64,000 nucleotides of DNA from Xestospongia muta (lineage: Eukaryota > Porifera > Demospongiae > Haplosclerida > Petrosiidae), in assembly GCA_963693285.1 (NCBI GenBank), contig OY848929.1:4342501-4406500 (forward strand), read 5' to 3'. The translations under genes were made by a program, and so were the position numbers. Below the pieces are notes generated by a model. That model did no database searches. It was not told the DNA's origin and saw only the letters and a program-made list of their open reading frames with translations. Each line of letters begins with the position of its first letter. Positions within the stretch are counted from its first letter, which is position 1. Positions 12,499 through 24,714 of the stretch are shown in pieces.

Positions 12499-12587
12499 CT
12501 TGTTTATAAAGATATATTCTTTTCTCTTCTTTTGCTATAGAAATATTTCAGTTTTGTTCTTGTTGTATCTTCACTTGAGAGTCAACC

Positions 12588-12595
12588 TATTTATA
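12588..12595 (-). promoter_or_regulatory. TATA box of copy A (conserved in the minus-strand subfamily 1 copies)
   Basis: TATAAATA on the minus strand, about 90 bp before the ATG and inside a conserved block ending GTTGACTCTCAAG. The same block is found before C (15988-15995), D (18226-18233) and the following minus-strand copies at the same distance. Confidence 0.7.
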
Positions 12596-12656
12596 CTATT
12601 CCAAGTAAGTTCCTAAATCAATACAATGACATCGTTATTAACTAAAACTATAGCTA

Positions 12657-13395
12657 CCAAAACAGTAAGTCCCAGTCTTAGTAACTAGTTTATTACGTCA
12701 GGTAATTATCATTCAGGACACTAGCTCAACAATAACCATCTGTCCAAACATACATGTATTATACAAGTCAACAGTTGATTTTAATATACTAAGTCTAGTG
12801 TCAAAACAAATTTTGAGGAAGCCATAAGTTGTTTAAAGACTCGTGTGGGGATTATCAGTGATATCATGTTGTTTTATGTTGGCGTTATTTATGCAAAATA
12901 TCTAGTACTTTAAAACACTATTGACTCTGAAGAGCTTACAATGATAATATTTGAATAACATTTTATGGTAAATTAAGAACTTACTTATAGCAAAATTTAT
13001 ACAACTGTTGTAGTAATATAATATACATTTCATGCTATACAATGTACTAAATACTAGATCAATAATAATTTACATTGTATAAGTTAAAGTTATAGCAAAG
13101 ACATTAATATAATGGATCCGTTGAACTTCAATAATTATTATTTGTAAGATATGATTAATCAAGTACTCACCAATTAAAATGATATCATGTGTTATTCAAA
13201 CATGTTATAACTCCCTGTTTTCCTATCTAAGTCTTTAACAAACTTTGTACTTCTTTCCTAAAATTTGTTTTGACATATGTGTATGTTTGGACAGATGGTT
13301 ATTGTTGAGCTAGTGTCTTGAATGATAATTACCTGATGTAATGAACTAGTTACTAATAATAGGACTTACTGTTTTAGTAGTTTTAGTTATTTAAC
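12657..13395. repeat. Inverted repeat between head-to-head copies A and B
   Basis: The left arm, about 12657-12825, reappears inverted at about 13253-13380. Recognisable blocks include GTCCAAACATAC versus GTATGTTTGGAC, and AGGTAATTATCATT versus AATGATAATTACCT. The spacer is about 430 bp. This shows that A and B arose as an inverted duplication with shared upstream DNA. The rest of 12499-13797 holds only promoters and AT-rich spacer. Confidence 0.82.
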
Positions 13396-13620
13396 CCATT
13401 ATGCTCACTTATAGGTTGCATACACGCCCACAACACATATTGAAAAGTGTTGACAACATATCTTGTTTGACAACTAATTACTATGGAATTTGAATTCCAT
13501 GTACTTCGACACATGACCTCTTAGAGAAGACATCTTATTTATGTAGGACTGTCATATTATAAACTCCATAGTGACATCTGTCACACATAGACCCAGTAGC
13601 CAGGGAACTTCTTATGTCTA
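13395..13620 (+). repeat. Plus-strand promoter module, copy 1 (upstream of pseudogene B)
   Basis: A block of about 220 bp beginning near TTGCATACACGCCC. It contains the inverted repeat ATGGAATT-tg-AATTCCAT and, near its end, GTGACATCTGTCAC. The same block recurs at about 32258-32460, 32767-32970 and 33450-33655, only in front of plus-strand copies or fragments of the CUB family. Confidence 0.75.
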
Positions 13621-13797
13621 ATTATATTAGTTATTAAAACAGATTATTTCTCAGTGTCTTGTGCTGTATTATATTCCGTCATTAAAACTATTATTGGTAA
13701 AACTAACCAATCAATTATTTAGTGATATATACAACAAGAACAAAATTGAAGTATTCAATTGCAAAAGAAGAAAAAAGAATATATCTTTATAAACAAG

Positions 13798-14678
13798 ATG
13801 ATGTCAACTAAACAACATACTCTTTTCTGTGCTACAGTTCTAGTTGTATTCATAGTTCAATGGACAATTGCAGCTCCTCTTGAAAAAGTCCAATCTGCTT
13901 GAAGCATTCTCCAAAAATGACATGTCTACATAAAGATGAAGCCGATTGGAAGACTTGTAGTAGAGGATCCAAAAATGAATGACCATTATTCACTTATCCG
14001 AGCCTTAACCTTCCAGTAGGTCTTAGTCATAGTGCGATACCAGCAATAGAAGTACTTGTAAGGTGTGTTAATGATTGTGAGTTTTCTTCAAATCATTACC
14101 ATTCTTTCTCTTTAATAGTTCCTTCAAATGTTTTTATGTTAATAGATACTCTATTGAAAAGAACATTGGTATCCCAACTTGTCCTGCATTATGCAAACTA
14201 CAAGATCCTAAAGAGAAAGATTGTGTAATTGTCAACATTTTTCCGCCTGGCACCCAGCTGTCTCATTAGTAAAGGCATCTGTGTAGCCAAATTACCACGA
14301 TATGGTTTTAGTAACTATATCAAAAGTGAAATATGTATCTACAACATTGGCATGCCATGCAAAGACAGTCATGTTAAAATATCAGAGGAGGGATCTGAGA
14401 TTGATATAGCAGAAGGTGATTCTGTTGAGATAATAGACTATAAAAAGCACAATGTCTATCAGTCAATTACTGGTAGTGACAAATCATTGCTACAAAATAT
14501 ACCAATTCACACTTCAGACTTCTTAGTGTTATTTCTGAGTGAAAGAGACTCAACAGGTAATGGATTCAAGTTACAGTTTGAATGTCTAGATAATATCGAT
14601 AGAAATGATAATTGTGGCAAGCACAGTGATAGTAAAAATGTTATAATGACGATTATTGAACAATTAACCAAACATTAG
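13798..14678 (+). pseudogene. Secreted CUB-domain gene, subfamily 1, copy B, broken
   Basis: Exon 1 starts normally with MMSTKQHTLFCATV. It then has an in-frame TGA after VQSA, a 1-nt deletion before the first Cys, a further stop where other copies have CGA, and a changed splice donor (aaggtgtgt instead of aaagtaagt). Exon 2 (from about 14119) keeps the acceptor and a well-preserved CUB core but is scrambled around 14222-14272. Its tail lacks the acidic Ser-Gly repeat. It lies head-to-head with A and convergent with C. The open CUB segment from about 14229 could still be translated only from an internal start, which I consider unlikely. Confidence 0.88.
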
Positions 14679-15035
14679 AAAGAAGTTCTAATGTTTGTAC
14701 TATCATGATTGCCAGTATCTATTATAATTATTTGATTCCTATGGAGATAGAAACTAAATATAATTTCTCATCTTATAGTTTATATGAATCTGTGGAAAGA
14801 GAAGAGCTTACTTATATATTATTATGATTATAATCACTTGTGCTGTAAACACTTGAAGTCATTAATCTCTTTGTTAATTTCATTTAAAAAAGGTAAATTC
14901 AAATATAATAATAGTATCAAATATAATAAATAAATAAATATGATATTTAATAATATATAAAATTTGTAGATGTAATAAATTATAATGCAGTCATGTATTC
15001 GATACTAGTACATTAGAGAAATAAAGGAACACATA

Positions 15036-15899
15036 TTATAATGACATAGTTGCAGTACCAGATCCAGATCCATCATTGTCATCATCATTATCATTCTCTT
15101 TATTTATAATAACTGGACATTCAAACTGTAACTTGAATCCAGCACCTGTTGAGTCTCTTTCACTCAGAAATAACACTAAGAAGTCTGAAGTGTAAATTGG
15201 TATGTTTTGTAGCAATGATTTATCACTACCAGTAATTGACTGATAGACATTGTGCTTTTTATAGTCTATTATCTCAACAGAATCACCTTCTGCTATATCA
15301 ATCTCAGATCCCTCATCTGATATTTTAACATGACTGTCTTTGCATGGCATGCTAATGTTGTAGATACATATTTCACTTTTGATATAGTTACTGCAACCAT
15401 ATCGTGGGGATTTGGCTACAGAAATTCCTTGACTACTGACAAAGCCAGACTGAAAAAGGTTCCCAATTTCACACTCATTCTCTCTAGGTTCTTCTAGTTT
15501 GCATAATGCAGGACAAGTTGGGTTACCAATGTTCTTCTCAATAGAGTATCTTTTAACATAAAAGCATTTGAAAGAACTATTTAAGAGAAAATCATGGTAA
15601 TGAATTGAAGAAATATAATAATTATTATCTCACTTTACAGGTACTTCCATTGCTGGTATTGCACTATGACTAAGAGCTACTGGAAGGTTAAGACCTGGGT
15701 AAGTGAACCGTGGTCGTTCATCTTTGGGTCCTCTAACACAAGTCTTCCAATTGACTTCATCTTTATGTAGACAGGTCATTTTCTGAAGAAGGCTTCTAGC
15801 AGATCGGACATTTTGAAGAGGAGCTGCAATTGTCCATTGAACTATAAATACAACTAGAACTGTAGCACAGAAAAGAGTATGTTGTTTAGTAGACATCAT
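15036..15899 (-). CDS. Secreted CUB-domain protein, subfamily 1, copy C
   Basis: Exons 15634-15899 and 15036-15576, 268 aa, same plan as A. The donor is gtgaga instead of gtaagt. The segment before the CUB reads CKLEEPRENECEIGNLFQSGFVSSQG, spread over residues that vary between copies. The tail has the acidic run NDNDDDNDGSGSG but then ends GTATMSL. A short deletion just after the Ser-Gly repeat has removed the usual Glu-stop, and translation continues five codons to a new stop. Convergent with pseudogene B. Confidence 0.88.
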
Positions 15900-16435
15900 C
15901 TTGTTTATAAAGATATATTCTTTTCTCTTCTTTTGCTATAGCAATATTTTAATTTGTTCTTGTTGTATCTTTACTTGAGAGTCAACCTATTTATACTATT
16001 CCATTTAAGATTCCAACTAAGTTCTTAAATCAACACAATGATATCATTATTAGCTAAAACTGCTAAAGCAGTAAGTCCCATTCTTAGTAACTAGTTCATT
16101 ACATCAGGTAATTATCATCCAAGGCACTAGCTCAACAATAACTATCTGTCCAAACATACATGTGTTGTACAAGTCAACAGTTGATTTTAATATACTAAGT
16201 CTAGTGTCAAAACAAATTTGAGGAAGCCATAAGTTGTTTAAAGACTAATGTGGGGATTATCAGTAATATCATGATGTTGATGTATAATGGTATTAATTAT
16301 GTAGAATATCTAGCACTTTAAAACACTATTGACTTTGAAGAACTTACCATGATAATTTTTGAGTAACATTCATGGTACATCAATAATAATTTATACCATA
16401 CAAATTAAGATTATAACAAAGACATTAATAAACTG

Positions 16436-16525
16436 CTAGATTCAAGTTACAGTTTGAATGTCCAGATAATTACGATAGAATAGAAATGGTAGAAGTGATG
16501 ATGAAAGTGGATCTGTTTATAAATT
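16436..16525 (+). pseudogene. Relic of a plus-strand CUB exon 2 (C-D spacer)
   Basis: Matches the end of a CUB gene in plus orientation: a GATTCAAGTTACAGTTTGAATG-type string coding FKLQFEC, then degraded tail codons ending GAAAGTGGATCTG. It is joined to the upstream block ending AAAGACATTAAT, which in the A/B region lies far upstream of gene B. This looks like a plus-strand gene collapsed by an internal deletion. Confidence 0.78.
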
Positions 16526-17278
16526 TTACTAACATTGCATTAATGTTTGTTATATATAAGTTTTATTTGTGGACATTTGAGTCTCAAATTTAATATATAC
16601 AAGTAATATTATATTACTTATTTTCTCGTTGTCAATACTTTTATGCTTCATCTATAATTCATTTTTAATTTGAAATAATGACATGTCTATCTTGAATGAT
16701 CCTATGTGTTCTACATGTCTAATATAGTATATTATTAAGTTAAGAATAAGTTTTCTGTGCTACAGTTCTAGTCACATAGACTATGGCTATTATTTTAAAA
16801 GTGTTTACTAATATTGTGTTATTGATCTAATATAGTATAATATTAAGATAAGAATAAGTTATATTGAATAAATCTTAATTGATAGAGAAGTTATGAAATG
16901 ATTATGGAATGAATAATCAAACATAATAAGAAATTCAAACATGTATATTATAATGATTGCCAGTAGTTGTCACAATTATTTGATTCCTGTGGAGATAGAA
17001 ATTAATATAAATTTCTCTTCTTGCACTTTATATGGAAAGACAATAGCTTACATCTATATTATTATGATTATAATCACTTGTGTAGCAAACTCTTTGTTTA
17101 TTTCATTTAAAAAAGGTAAACTCAAATAATAATAGTATCAAATATGATAAATAAATAAATATGATATTTATATAATATATAAAATTTGTAGATGTAATAA
17201 ATTATAATGCAGTCATGTATTTGATACTAGTACATTAGAGAAATAAAGAAACACACATTATAATGACACAGTTACAGG

Positions 17279-18136
17279 TTATTCAGTACCAGATCCAGAT
17301 CCAGATCCATCATTGTCATCATCAGTGTCATTGTCTTCATTAATAATAACTGGACATTCAAACTGTAACTTGAATCCAGCACCTTGAGTTGAGTCTCTTT
17401 CACTCATAAATAACACTAAGAAGTCTGAAGTATGAATCGGTATATTTTGTAGCAATGATTTGTCACTACCAGTAATTGACTGATAGACATTGTGCTTTTT
17501 ATAGTCTATTATCTCAACAGAATCACCTTCCGCTATATCAATCTCAGATCCCTCATCTGATATTTTAACATGACTGTCTTTGCATGGCATGCTAATATTG
17601 TAGATACATACTTCACTCACAGAATAGTTACTGCAACCATATCGTGGGGATTTGGCTACAGAGATTCCTTGACTATTGAGAAAGCCAGACTGAAGAAGGT
17701 TGTCAATTTCACAGTCCTTTTCTATAGGACCTTCTATTTTGCATAATGCAGGACAAGTTGGTGTACCAATGTTCTTCTCAATAGAGTATCTTTTAACATA
17801 AAAGCATTTGAAAGAACTATTAAAGAGAAAAACATGGTATTGATGTGAAAAAATCTCACATATAACTCACTTTACAGGTACTTCCATTGCTGGTATTGCA
17901 CTATGACTAAGAGCTACTGGAAGGTTAAGACCTGGATAAGCTAACCGTGGTCGTTCATCTTTTGGTCCTCTAACACAAGTATTCCAATTGACTTCATATT
18001 TATGTAGACAGGTCATTTTCTGAAGAAGGCTTCTAGCAGATCGGACATTTTGAAGAGGAGCTGCAGTTGTCCACTGAACTATGAATACAACTAGAACTGT
18101 AGCACAGAAAAGAGTATGTTGTTTAGTAGACATCAT
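17279..18136 (-). CDS. Secreted CUB-domain protein, subfamily 1, copy D
   Basis: Exons 17871-18136 and 17279-17816, 267 aa. It differs from its neighbours in the CUB start (CSNYSVSEVCIYN instead of CSNYIKSEICIYN), in VLFMSERD (Met for Leu) and in exon 1 (WNTC, RPRLAYPG). Tail DNDTDDDNDGSGSGSGTE. The exon 2 frame is open throughout from the acceptor. Confidence 0.88.
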
Positions 18137-18642
18137 CTTGTTTATAAAGATATATTCTTTTCTCTTCTTTTGCTATAGAAATATTTCAATTTTGTTCTTG
18201 TTGTATCTTGACTTGAGAGTCAACCTATTTATACTATTCCAGCTAAGATTCTAAATACTGAAACTACTAAAGCAGTAAGTCCCATTATTAGTAACTAGTT
18301 CATTACGTCAGGTAATTATCATTCAAGGCACTAGCTCAACAATAACTATTTGTCCAAACATACATGTGTTATACAAGTCAACAGTTGATTTTAATATACT
18401 AAGTCTAGTGTCAAAACAAATTTTGAGAAGGCAATAAGTTGTCTTAAAGACTAATGTGGGGATTAGCAGTGATATCATGATGTTGACTTATGATGGTATT
18501 GTTTATGGAGAATATTTATCACTTTAAAACACTATTGACTATGAAGAACTTACACGATAATATTTGAGTAATGTGTTATGATATATCAATAATAATTTAT
18601 ACTAAACAAGTTAAGATTATAACAAAGACATAAATAAATTGC

Positions 18643-18722
18643 TAGATTCAAGTTATAGTTTGAATGTCCAGATAATATTGATAGAAATGACAATGATAGA
18701 AATGATTATGAAAGTGGATCAG
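18643..18722 (+). pseudogene. Relic of plus-strand CUB exon 2 (D-E spacer, first)
   Basis: A plus-strand remnant of the FKLQFEC coding end and degraded tail codons, as in the C-D spacer. This is the first of two relics in the longer D-E interval. Confidence 0.72.
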
Positions 18723-18899
18723 TTTATAACTTTTACTCACATCACATTAATTTTTGTTATATATAAGTTTTAAATGTGGACATTTGAGTGTCAAAATTAA
18801 TATATATAAGTAATTTATATAATATGTATTGCTTATTTTCTCATTGTCAATATTATTTATGCTTCATCTATAATTCATTTTAAATTTTGAATTAAAATT

Positions 18900-19110
18900 A
18901 ATGACATGTCCACCTTGAATGATCCAAGGTGTTCTACATGTCTTATTTCACATGTCAAAGACTGATTGGTACCAAATATCTTATCATTAATGTTAATACA
19001 TTTATTTTGTTCTTGTTTTATCTTCACTTTAGAGTCAACCTATTTATATTATTCCAGCTAAGATTCCAACTTCCTAAATTCACACAATGATATCATTATT
19101 AAGTAAAACT
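18900..19110. other. Deletion scar of a gene-less array unit between D and E
   Basis: A 3'-flank-type sequence (…GACTGATTGGTACCAAATATCTTATCATTA) runs near 19000 straight into a promoter-side sequence (TTGTTCTTGTTTTATCTTCAC, then the degraded TATA block GTCAACCTATTTATATTATT). Everything that should lie between, a whole minus-strand CUB gene, is missing. This explains why the D-E interval is about 800 bp longer and has two relics. Confidence 0.8.
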
Positions 19111-19451
19111 ACTAAAGCAGTAAGTCCCATTCTTAGTAACTAGTTCATTACGTCAGGTAATTGTTATTCAGTACACTAGTTCAACAAATACCATCTGTCC
19201 AAACATACATATGTTATACAAGTCAACAGTTGATTTTAATATATATACTAAATCTAGTGTCAAAACAAATTTTGAGAAAGTTGTAAGATGTGATATCATG
19301 ATGTTGATTTATGATGACATTGTTTATGGGGAATATCTACATTAGTGACTCTGAATACTTATCAAATAATATTTGAGTAATGTGTTATGGTGCATCAATA
19401 ATAATTTATACCATACAAGTTAAGATTATAACAAAGACATTAATATAGTAC

Positions 19452-19535
19452 TGGATTCAAGCTACTGTTTTAATGTCCAGATAATAATTATAGAATAGAA
19501 AAGGTAGATGTGATGATGAAAATGGATCGATCAGT
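19452..19535 (+). pseudogene. Relic of plus-strand CUB exon 2 (D-E spacer, second)
   Basis: Same remnant, here with TGGATTCAAGCTACTG and degraded tail codons ending AAAATGGATCG. It belongs to the gene-less unit. Confidence 0.72.
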
Positions 19536-20298
19536 TTATAAATTTTACTCACAATGGATTAATTTTTCTTATATAAGTTTAATTGTGGACATTTGAGTGT
19601 CAAAATTAATATATATGCAAGTAATTTATATAATATATATTACTTATTTTCTCATTGTTAATATTATTTATGCTTCATCTATAATTCATTTTAAATTTTG
19701 AATTAATAATATGTCAACCTTGAATGATCCAAGGTGTTCTACATGTCTTATTTCACATAGACTATGACTATTATTTTTAAAATGTTTGCTAATATTGTGT
19801 TATTAATCTAATATAGTATATTATATAGATATGAATAAATTATATTGGTTAAATGTTAATTTACAAAGAGTTTATAATAACAACCATTGAACATAGAAAT
19901 AAAATTAATAAAAGGTTCAAATGTTTATATTATAATGATTTTCAGTAGCTATAACAATAATTTGATTTCTATGAAGATAGAAATTAAATATACTGTCCCT
20001 GAGTGGTAAACTAAATTATAATTTGCTATCAATTACCAGATGTTCATAATTAGTGCTTAGAACTTGAATGTGTGTCAAAGACTGATTAGTACATAAAATC
20101 TTATCATTAGTGTCTTGTAGTTTACATGGAAAGACAATAGCTTACATATATATTATTATTATTAAAATCATTTGTGTAGCATACATTTGAAGTTATTATT
20201 TATTTCTTTTAAAAAAGGTAAAACAAAATGATAATATTATCAAATGTGATAAATAAATACATAAATAAATATAATATACATATTGACACAGTTACAAG

Positions 20299-21165
20299 TT
20301 ATTCAGTACCAGATCCAGATCCAGACCCAGATCCAACATTGTCATCATTATTCTCATTGTCTTCATTAATAATAACTGGACATTCAAACTGTAACTTGAA
20401 TCCATCACCTTGAGTTGAGTCTCTTTCACTCAGAAATAACACTAAGAAGTCTGAAGTGTGTATTGGTATATTTTGTAGCAATGATTTGTCACTACCAGCA
20501 ATTGACTGATAGACATTGTGCTTTTTATAGTCTATTATCTCAACAGAATCACCTTCTGCTATATCAATCTCAGATCCTTCATCTGATATTTTAACATGAC
20601 TGTCTTTGCATGGCATACTAATGTTGTAGATACATATTTCACTCTTGAAATATTTACTGCAACCATATCGTGGGGATTTGGCTACAGAGATTCCTCGACT
20701 ATTGACAAAGCCAGACTGAAGAAGGTTGTCAATTTCACAGTCCTTTTCTTTAGGATCATCTAGTTTACATAATGCAGGACAAGTTGGTGTACCAATGTTC
20801 TTCTCAATAGAGTATCTTTTAACATAAAAACATTTGAAGGAGCTATTAAATAGAGAAACATGGTAATGAAGTGAAGAAATCTCACAATTATTATCTCACT
20901 TTACAGGTACTTCCATTGCTGGTATTGCACTATGACTAAGAGCTACTGGAAGGTTAAGGCCTGGGTAAGTGAACCGTGGTCGTTCATCTTTGGGTCCTCT
21001 ATCACAAGTCTTCCAATTGACTTCATCTTTATGTAGACAGGTCATTTTCTGAAGAAGGCTTCTAGCAGATCGGACATTTTGAAGAGGAGCTGCAGTTGTC
21101 CATTGAACTATAAATACAACTAGAACTGTAGCACAGAAAAGAGTATGTTGTTTAGTAGACATCAT
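20299..21165 (-). CDS. Secreted CUB-domain protein, subfamily 1, copy E
   Basis: Exons 20900-21165 and 20299-20842, 269 aa. Exon 2 starts with SFKCFYVKRYSIEKN after a 57-bp intron. Private or rare residues: SRGIS (Arg for Gln) before the CUB, CSKYFKSE (Lys for Asn), and SIAGSDKS (Ala for Thr). The tail has four Ser-Gly pairs (DDNVGSGSGSGSGTE). Nearly the same sequence and flanks as G, 4416 bp away. Confidence 0.89.
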
Positions 21166-21663
21166 CTTGTTTATAAAGATATATTCTTTTCTCTTCTTTT
21201 GCTATAGAAATATTTCAATTTTGTTCTTGTTGTATCTTGACTTGAGAGTCAACCTATTTATACTATTCCATCTAAGATTCCAACTTCCTAAATTAACACA
21301 ATGATATCATTATTAAGTAAAACTACTAAAGCAGTAAGTCCCATTCTTAGTAACTAGTTCATTACGTCAGGTAATTGTTATTCAGTACTCTAGTTCAACA
21401 ATTACCATCTGTCCAAACATACATATGTTATACAAATCAACAGTTGATTTTAATATGTATACTAAATTTAGTGTCAAAACAAATTTTGAGAAAGTTATAA
21501 GATGTGATATCATGATGTTGATTTATGATGGCATTGTTTATGGGGAATATCTACATTATTGACTCTGAATACTTATCAAATAATATTTGAGTAATGTGTT
21601 ATGGTACATCAATAATAATTTATACCATACAAGTTAAGATTATAACAAAGACATTAATATAGT

Positions 21664-21750
21664 GCTGGATTCAAGCTACTGTTTTAATGTCCAGATAATA
21701 ATGATAGAATAGAAAAGGTAGATGTGATGATGAAAATGGATCGATCAGTT
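21664..21750 (+). pseudogene. Relic of plus-strand CUB exon 2 (E-F spacer)
   Basis: TGGATTCAAGCTACTG-type remnant at the same place in the unit as the other relics, followed by degraded tail codons. Confidence 0.72.
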
Positions 21751-22508
21751 TATAAATTTTACTCACAATGGATTAATTTTTCTTATATAAGTTTAATTGT
21801 GGACATTTGAGTGTCAAAATCAATATATATGCAAGTAATTTATATAATATATATTACTTATTTTCTCATTGTTAATATTATTTATGCTTCATCTATAATT
21901 CATTTTAAATTTTGAATTAATAATATGTCAACCTTGAATGATCCAAGGTGTTCTACATGTCTTATTTCACATAGACTATGACTATTATTTTTAAAATGTT
22001 TGCTAATATTGTGTTATTAATCTAATATAGTATATTATTTAGATAGGAATAAATTATATTGATTAAATGTTAATTTACAAAGAGTTTATAATAACAACTA
22101 TTGAACATAGAAATAAAAATTAATAAAAGGTTCAAATGTTTATATTATAATGATTTTCAGTAGCTATAACAATAATTTGATTTCTATGACGATAGAAATA
22201 AAATATACTGTCCCTGAGTGGTAAAATAATTATAATTTGCAATCAATTACCAGATGTTCATAATTAGTGCTTAGAACTTGAATTTATGTCAAAGACTGAT
22301 TAGTACATAAAATCTTATCATTAGTGTCTTGTAGTTTACATGGAAAGACAATAGCTTACATCTATATTATTATTATTATTATCATTTGTGTAGCATACAT
22401 TTGAAGTTATTATTTATTTCTTTTAAAAAAGGTAAAACAAAATGATAATATTATCAAATGTGATAAATACATAAATAAATATAATATATATATTAACACA
22501 GTTACAAG

Positions 22509-23375
22509 TTATTCAGTACCAGATCCAAATCCAGACCCAGATCCATCATTGTCATCGTTATTCTCATTGTCTTCATTAATAATAACTGGACATTCAAACT
22601 GTAACTTGAATCCATCACCTTGAGTTGAGTCTCTTTCACTCAGAAATAAAACTAAGAAGTCTGAAGTGTGTATTGGTATATTTTGTAGCAATGATTTGTC
22701 ACTACCAGTAATTGACTGATAGACATTGTGCTTTTTATAGTCTATTATCTCAACAGAATCACCTTCTGCTATATCAATCTCAGATCCCTCATCTGATATT
22801 TTAATATGACTGTCTTTGCATGGCATACTAATGTTGTAGATACATATTTCACTCTTGAAATACTTACTGCAACCATATCGTGGGGATTTGGCAACAGAGA
22901 TTCCTCGACTATTGACAAAGCCAGACTGAAGAAGGTTGTCAATTTCACAGTCCTTTTCTTTAGGATCATCTAGTTTACATAATGCAGGACAAGTTGGTGT
23001 ACCAATGTTCTTCTCAATAGAGTATCTTTTAACATAAAAACATTTGAAGGAGCTATTAAATAGAGAAAGATGGTAATGAAGTGAAGAAATCTCACAATTA
23101 TTATCTCACTTTACAGGTACTTCCATTGCTGGTATTGCACTATGACTAAGAGCTACTGGAAGGTTAAGGCCTGGGTAAGTGAACCGTGGTCGTTCATCTT
23201 TTCGTCCTCTATCACAAGTCTTCCAATTGACTTCATCTTTATGTAGACAGGTCATTTTCTGAAGAAGGCTTCTAGCAGATCGGACATTTTGAAAAGGAGC
23301 TGCAGTTGTCCATTGAACTATAAATACAACTAGAACTGTAGCACAGAAAAGAGTATGTTGTTTAGTAGACATCAT
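22509..23375 (-). CDS. Secreted CUB-domain protein, subfamily 1, copy F
   Basis: Exons 23110-23375 and 22509-23052, 269 aa. Exon 1 has APFQN (Phe for Leu) after the signal peptide and DRGRKDE. Exon 2 has SRGIS and CSKYFKSE. The tail DGSGSGFGSGTE has one Ser-Gly pair changed to Phe-Gly, shared only with H. Same subtype as H, 4417 bp away. Confidence 0.89.
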
Positions 23376-23866
23376 CTTGTTTATAAAGATATATTCTTTT
23401 CTCTTCTTTTGCTATAGAAATATTTCAATTTTGTTCTTGTTGTATCTTGACTTGAGAGTCAACCTATTTATACTATTCCAACTAAGTTCCTAAATCAACA
23501 CAACGATATCGTTATTAGCTAAAACTACTAAAGCCGTAAGTCCCATTCTTAGTAACTAGTTCATTACGTCAGGTAATTGTCATTCAGTGGACTAGTTCAA
23601 CAATTACCATCTGTCCAAACATACATATGTTATACAAGTCAACAGTTGATTTTAATATATATACTAAATTTAGTGTCAAAACAAATTTTGAGAAAGTTAT
23701 AAGATGTGATATCATGATGTTGATTTATGATGGCATTGTTTATGGGGAATACCTACATTATTGACTCTGAATACTTATCAAATAATATTTGAGTAATGTG
23801 TTATGGTACATCAATAATAATTTATACCATACAAGTTAAGATTATAACAAAGACATTAATATACTA

Positions 23867-23955
23867 CTGGATTCAAGTTACTGTTTTAATGTCCAGATAA
23901 TAATGATAGAATAGAAAAGGTAGATGTGATGATGAAAATGGATCGATCAGTTTAT
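23867..23955 (+). pseudogene. Relic of plus-strand CUB exon 2 (F-G spacer)
   Basis: Same remnant (TGGATTCAAGTTACTG and tail codons) at the same place in the unit. Confidence 0.72.
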
Positions 23956-24714
23956 AAATTTTACTCACAATGGATTAATTTTTCTTATATAAGTTTAATT
24001 GTGGACATTTGAGTGTCAAAATCAATATATATGCAAGTAATTTATATAATATATATTACTTATTTTCTCATTGTTAATATTATTTATGCTTCATCTATAA
24101 TTCATTTTAAATTTTGAATTAATAATATGTCAACCTTGAATGATCCAAGGTGTTCTACATGTCTTATTTCACATAGACTATGACTATTATTTTTAAAATG
24201 TTTGCTAATATTGTGTTATTAATCTAATATAGTATATTATATAGATAAGAATAAATTATATTGGTTAAATGTTAATTTACAAAGAGTTTATAATAACAAC
24301 CATTGAACATAGAAATAAAATTAATAAAAGGTTCAAATGTTTATATTATAATGATTTTCAGTAGCTATAACAATAATTTGATTTCTATGACGATAGAAAT
24401 TAAATATACTGTCCCTGAGTGGTAAACTAAATTATAATTTGCTATCAATTACCAGATGTTCATAATTAGTGCTTAGAACTTGAATGTGTGTCAAAGACTG
24501 ATTAGTACATAAAATCTTATCATTAGCGTCTTGTAGTTTACATGGAAAGACAATAGCTTACATCTATATTATTATTATTATAATCATTTGTGTAGCATAC
24601 ATTTGAAGTTATTATTTATTTCTTTTAAAAAAGGTAAAACAAAATGATAATATTATCAAATGTGATAAATAAATACATAAATAAATATAATATACATATT
24701 GACACAGTTACAAG

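Noticed and set aside
20228..20413. Plus-strand frame with a PDPDPDP run, repeated at 24644
   Set aside because: Reverse reading of the Ser-Gly tail codons of copies E and G.
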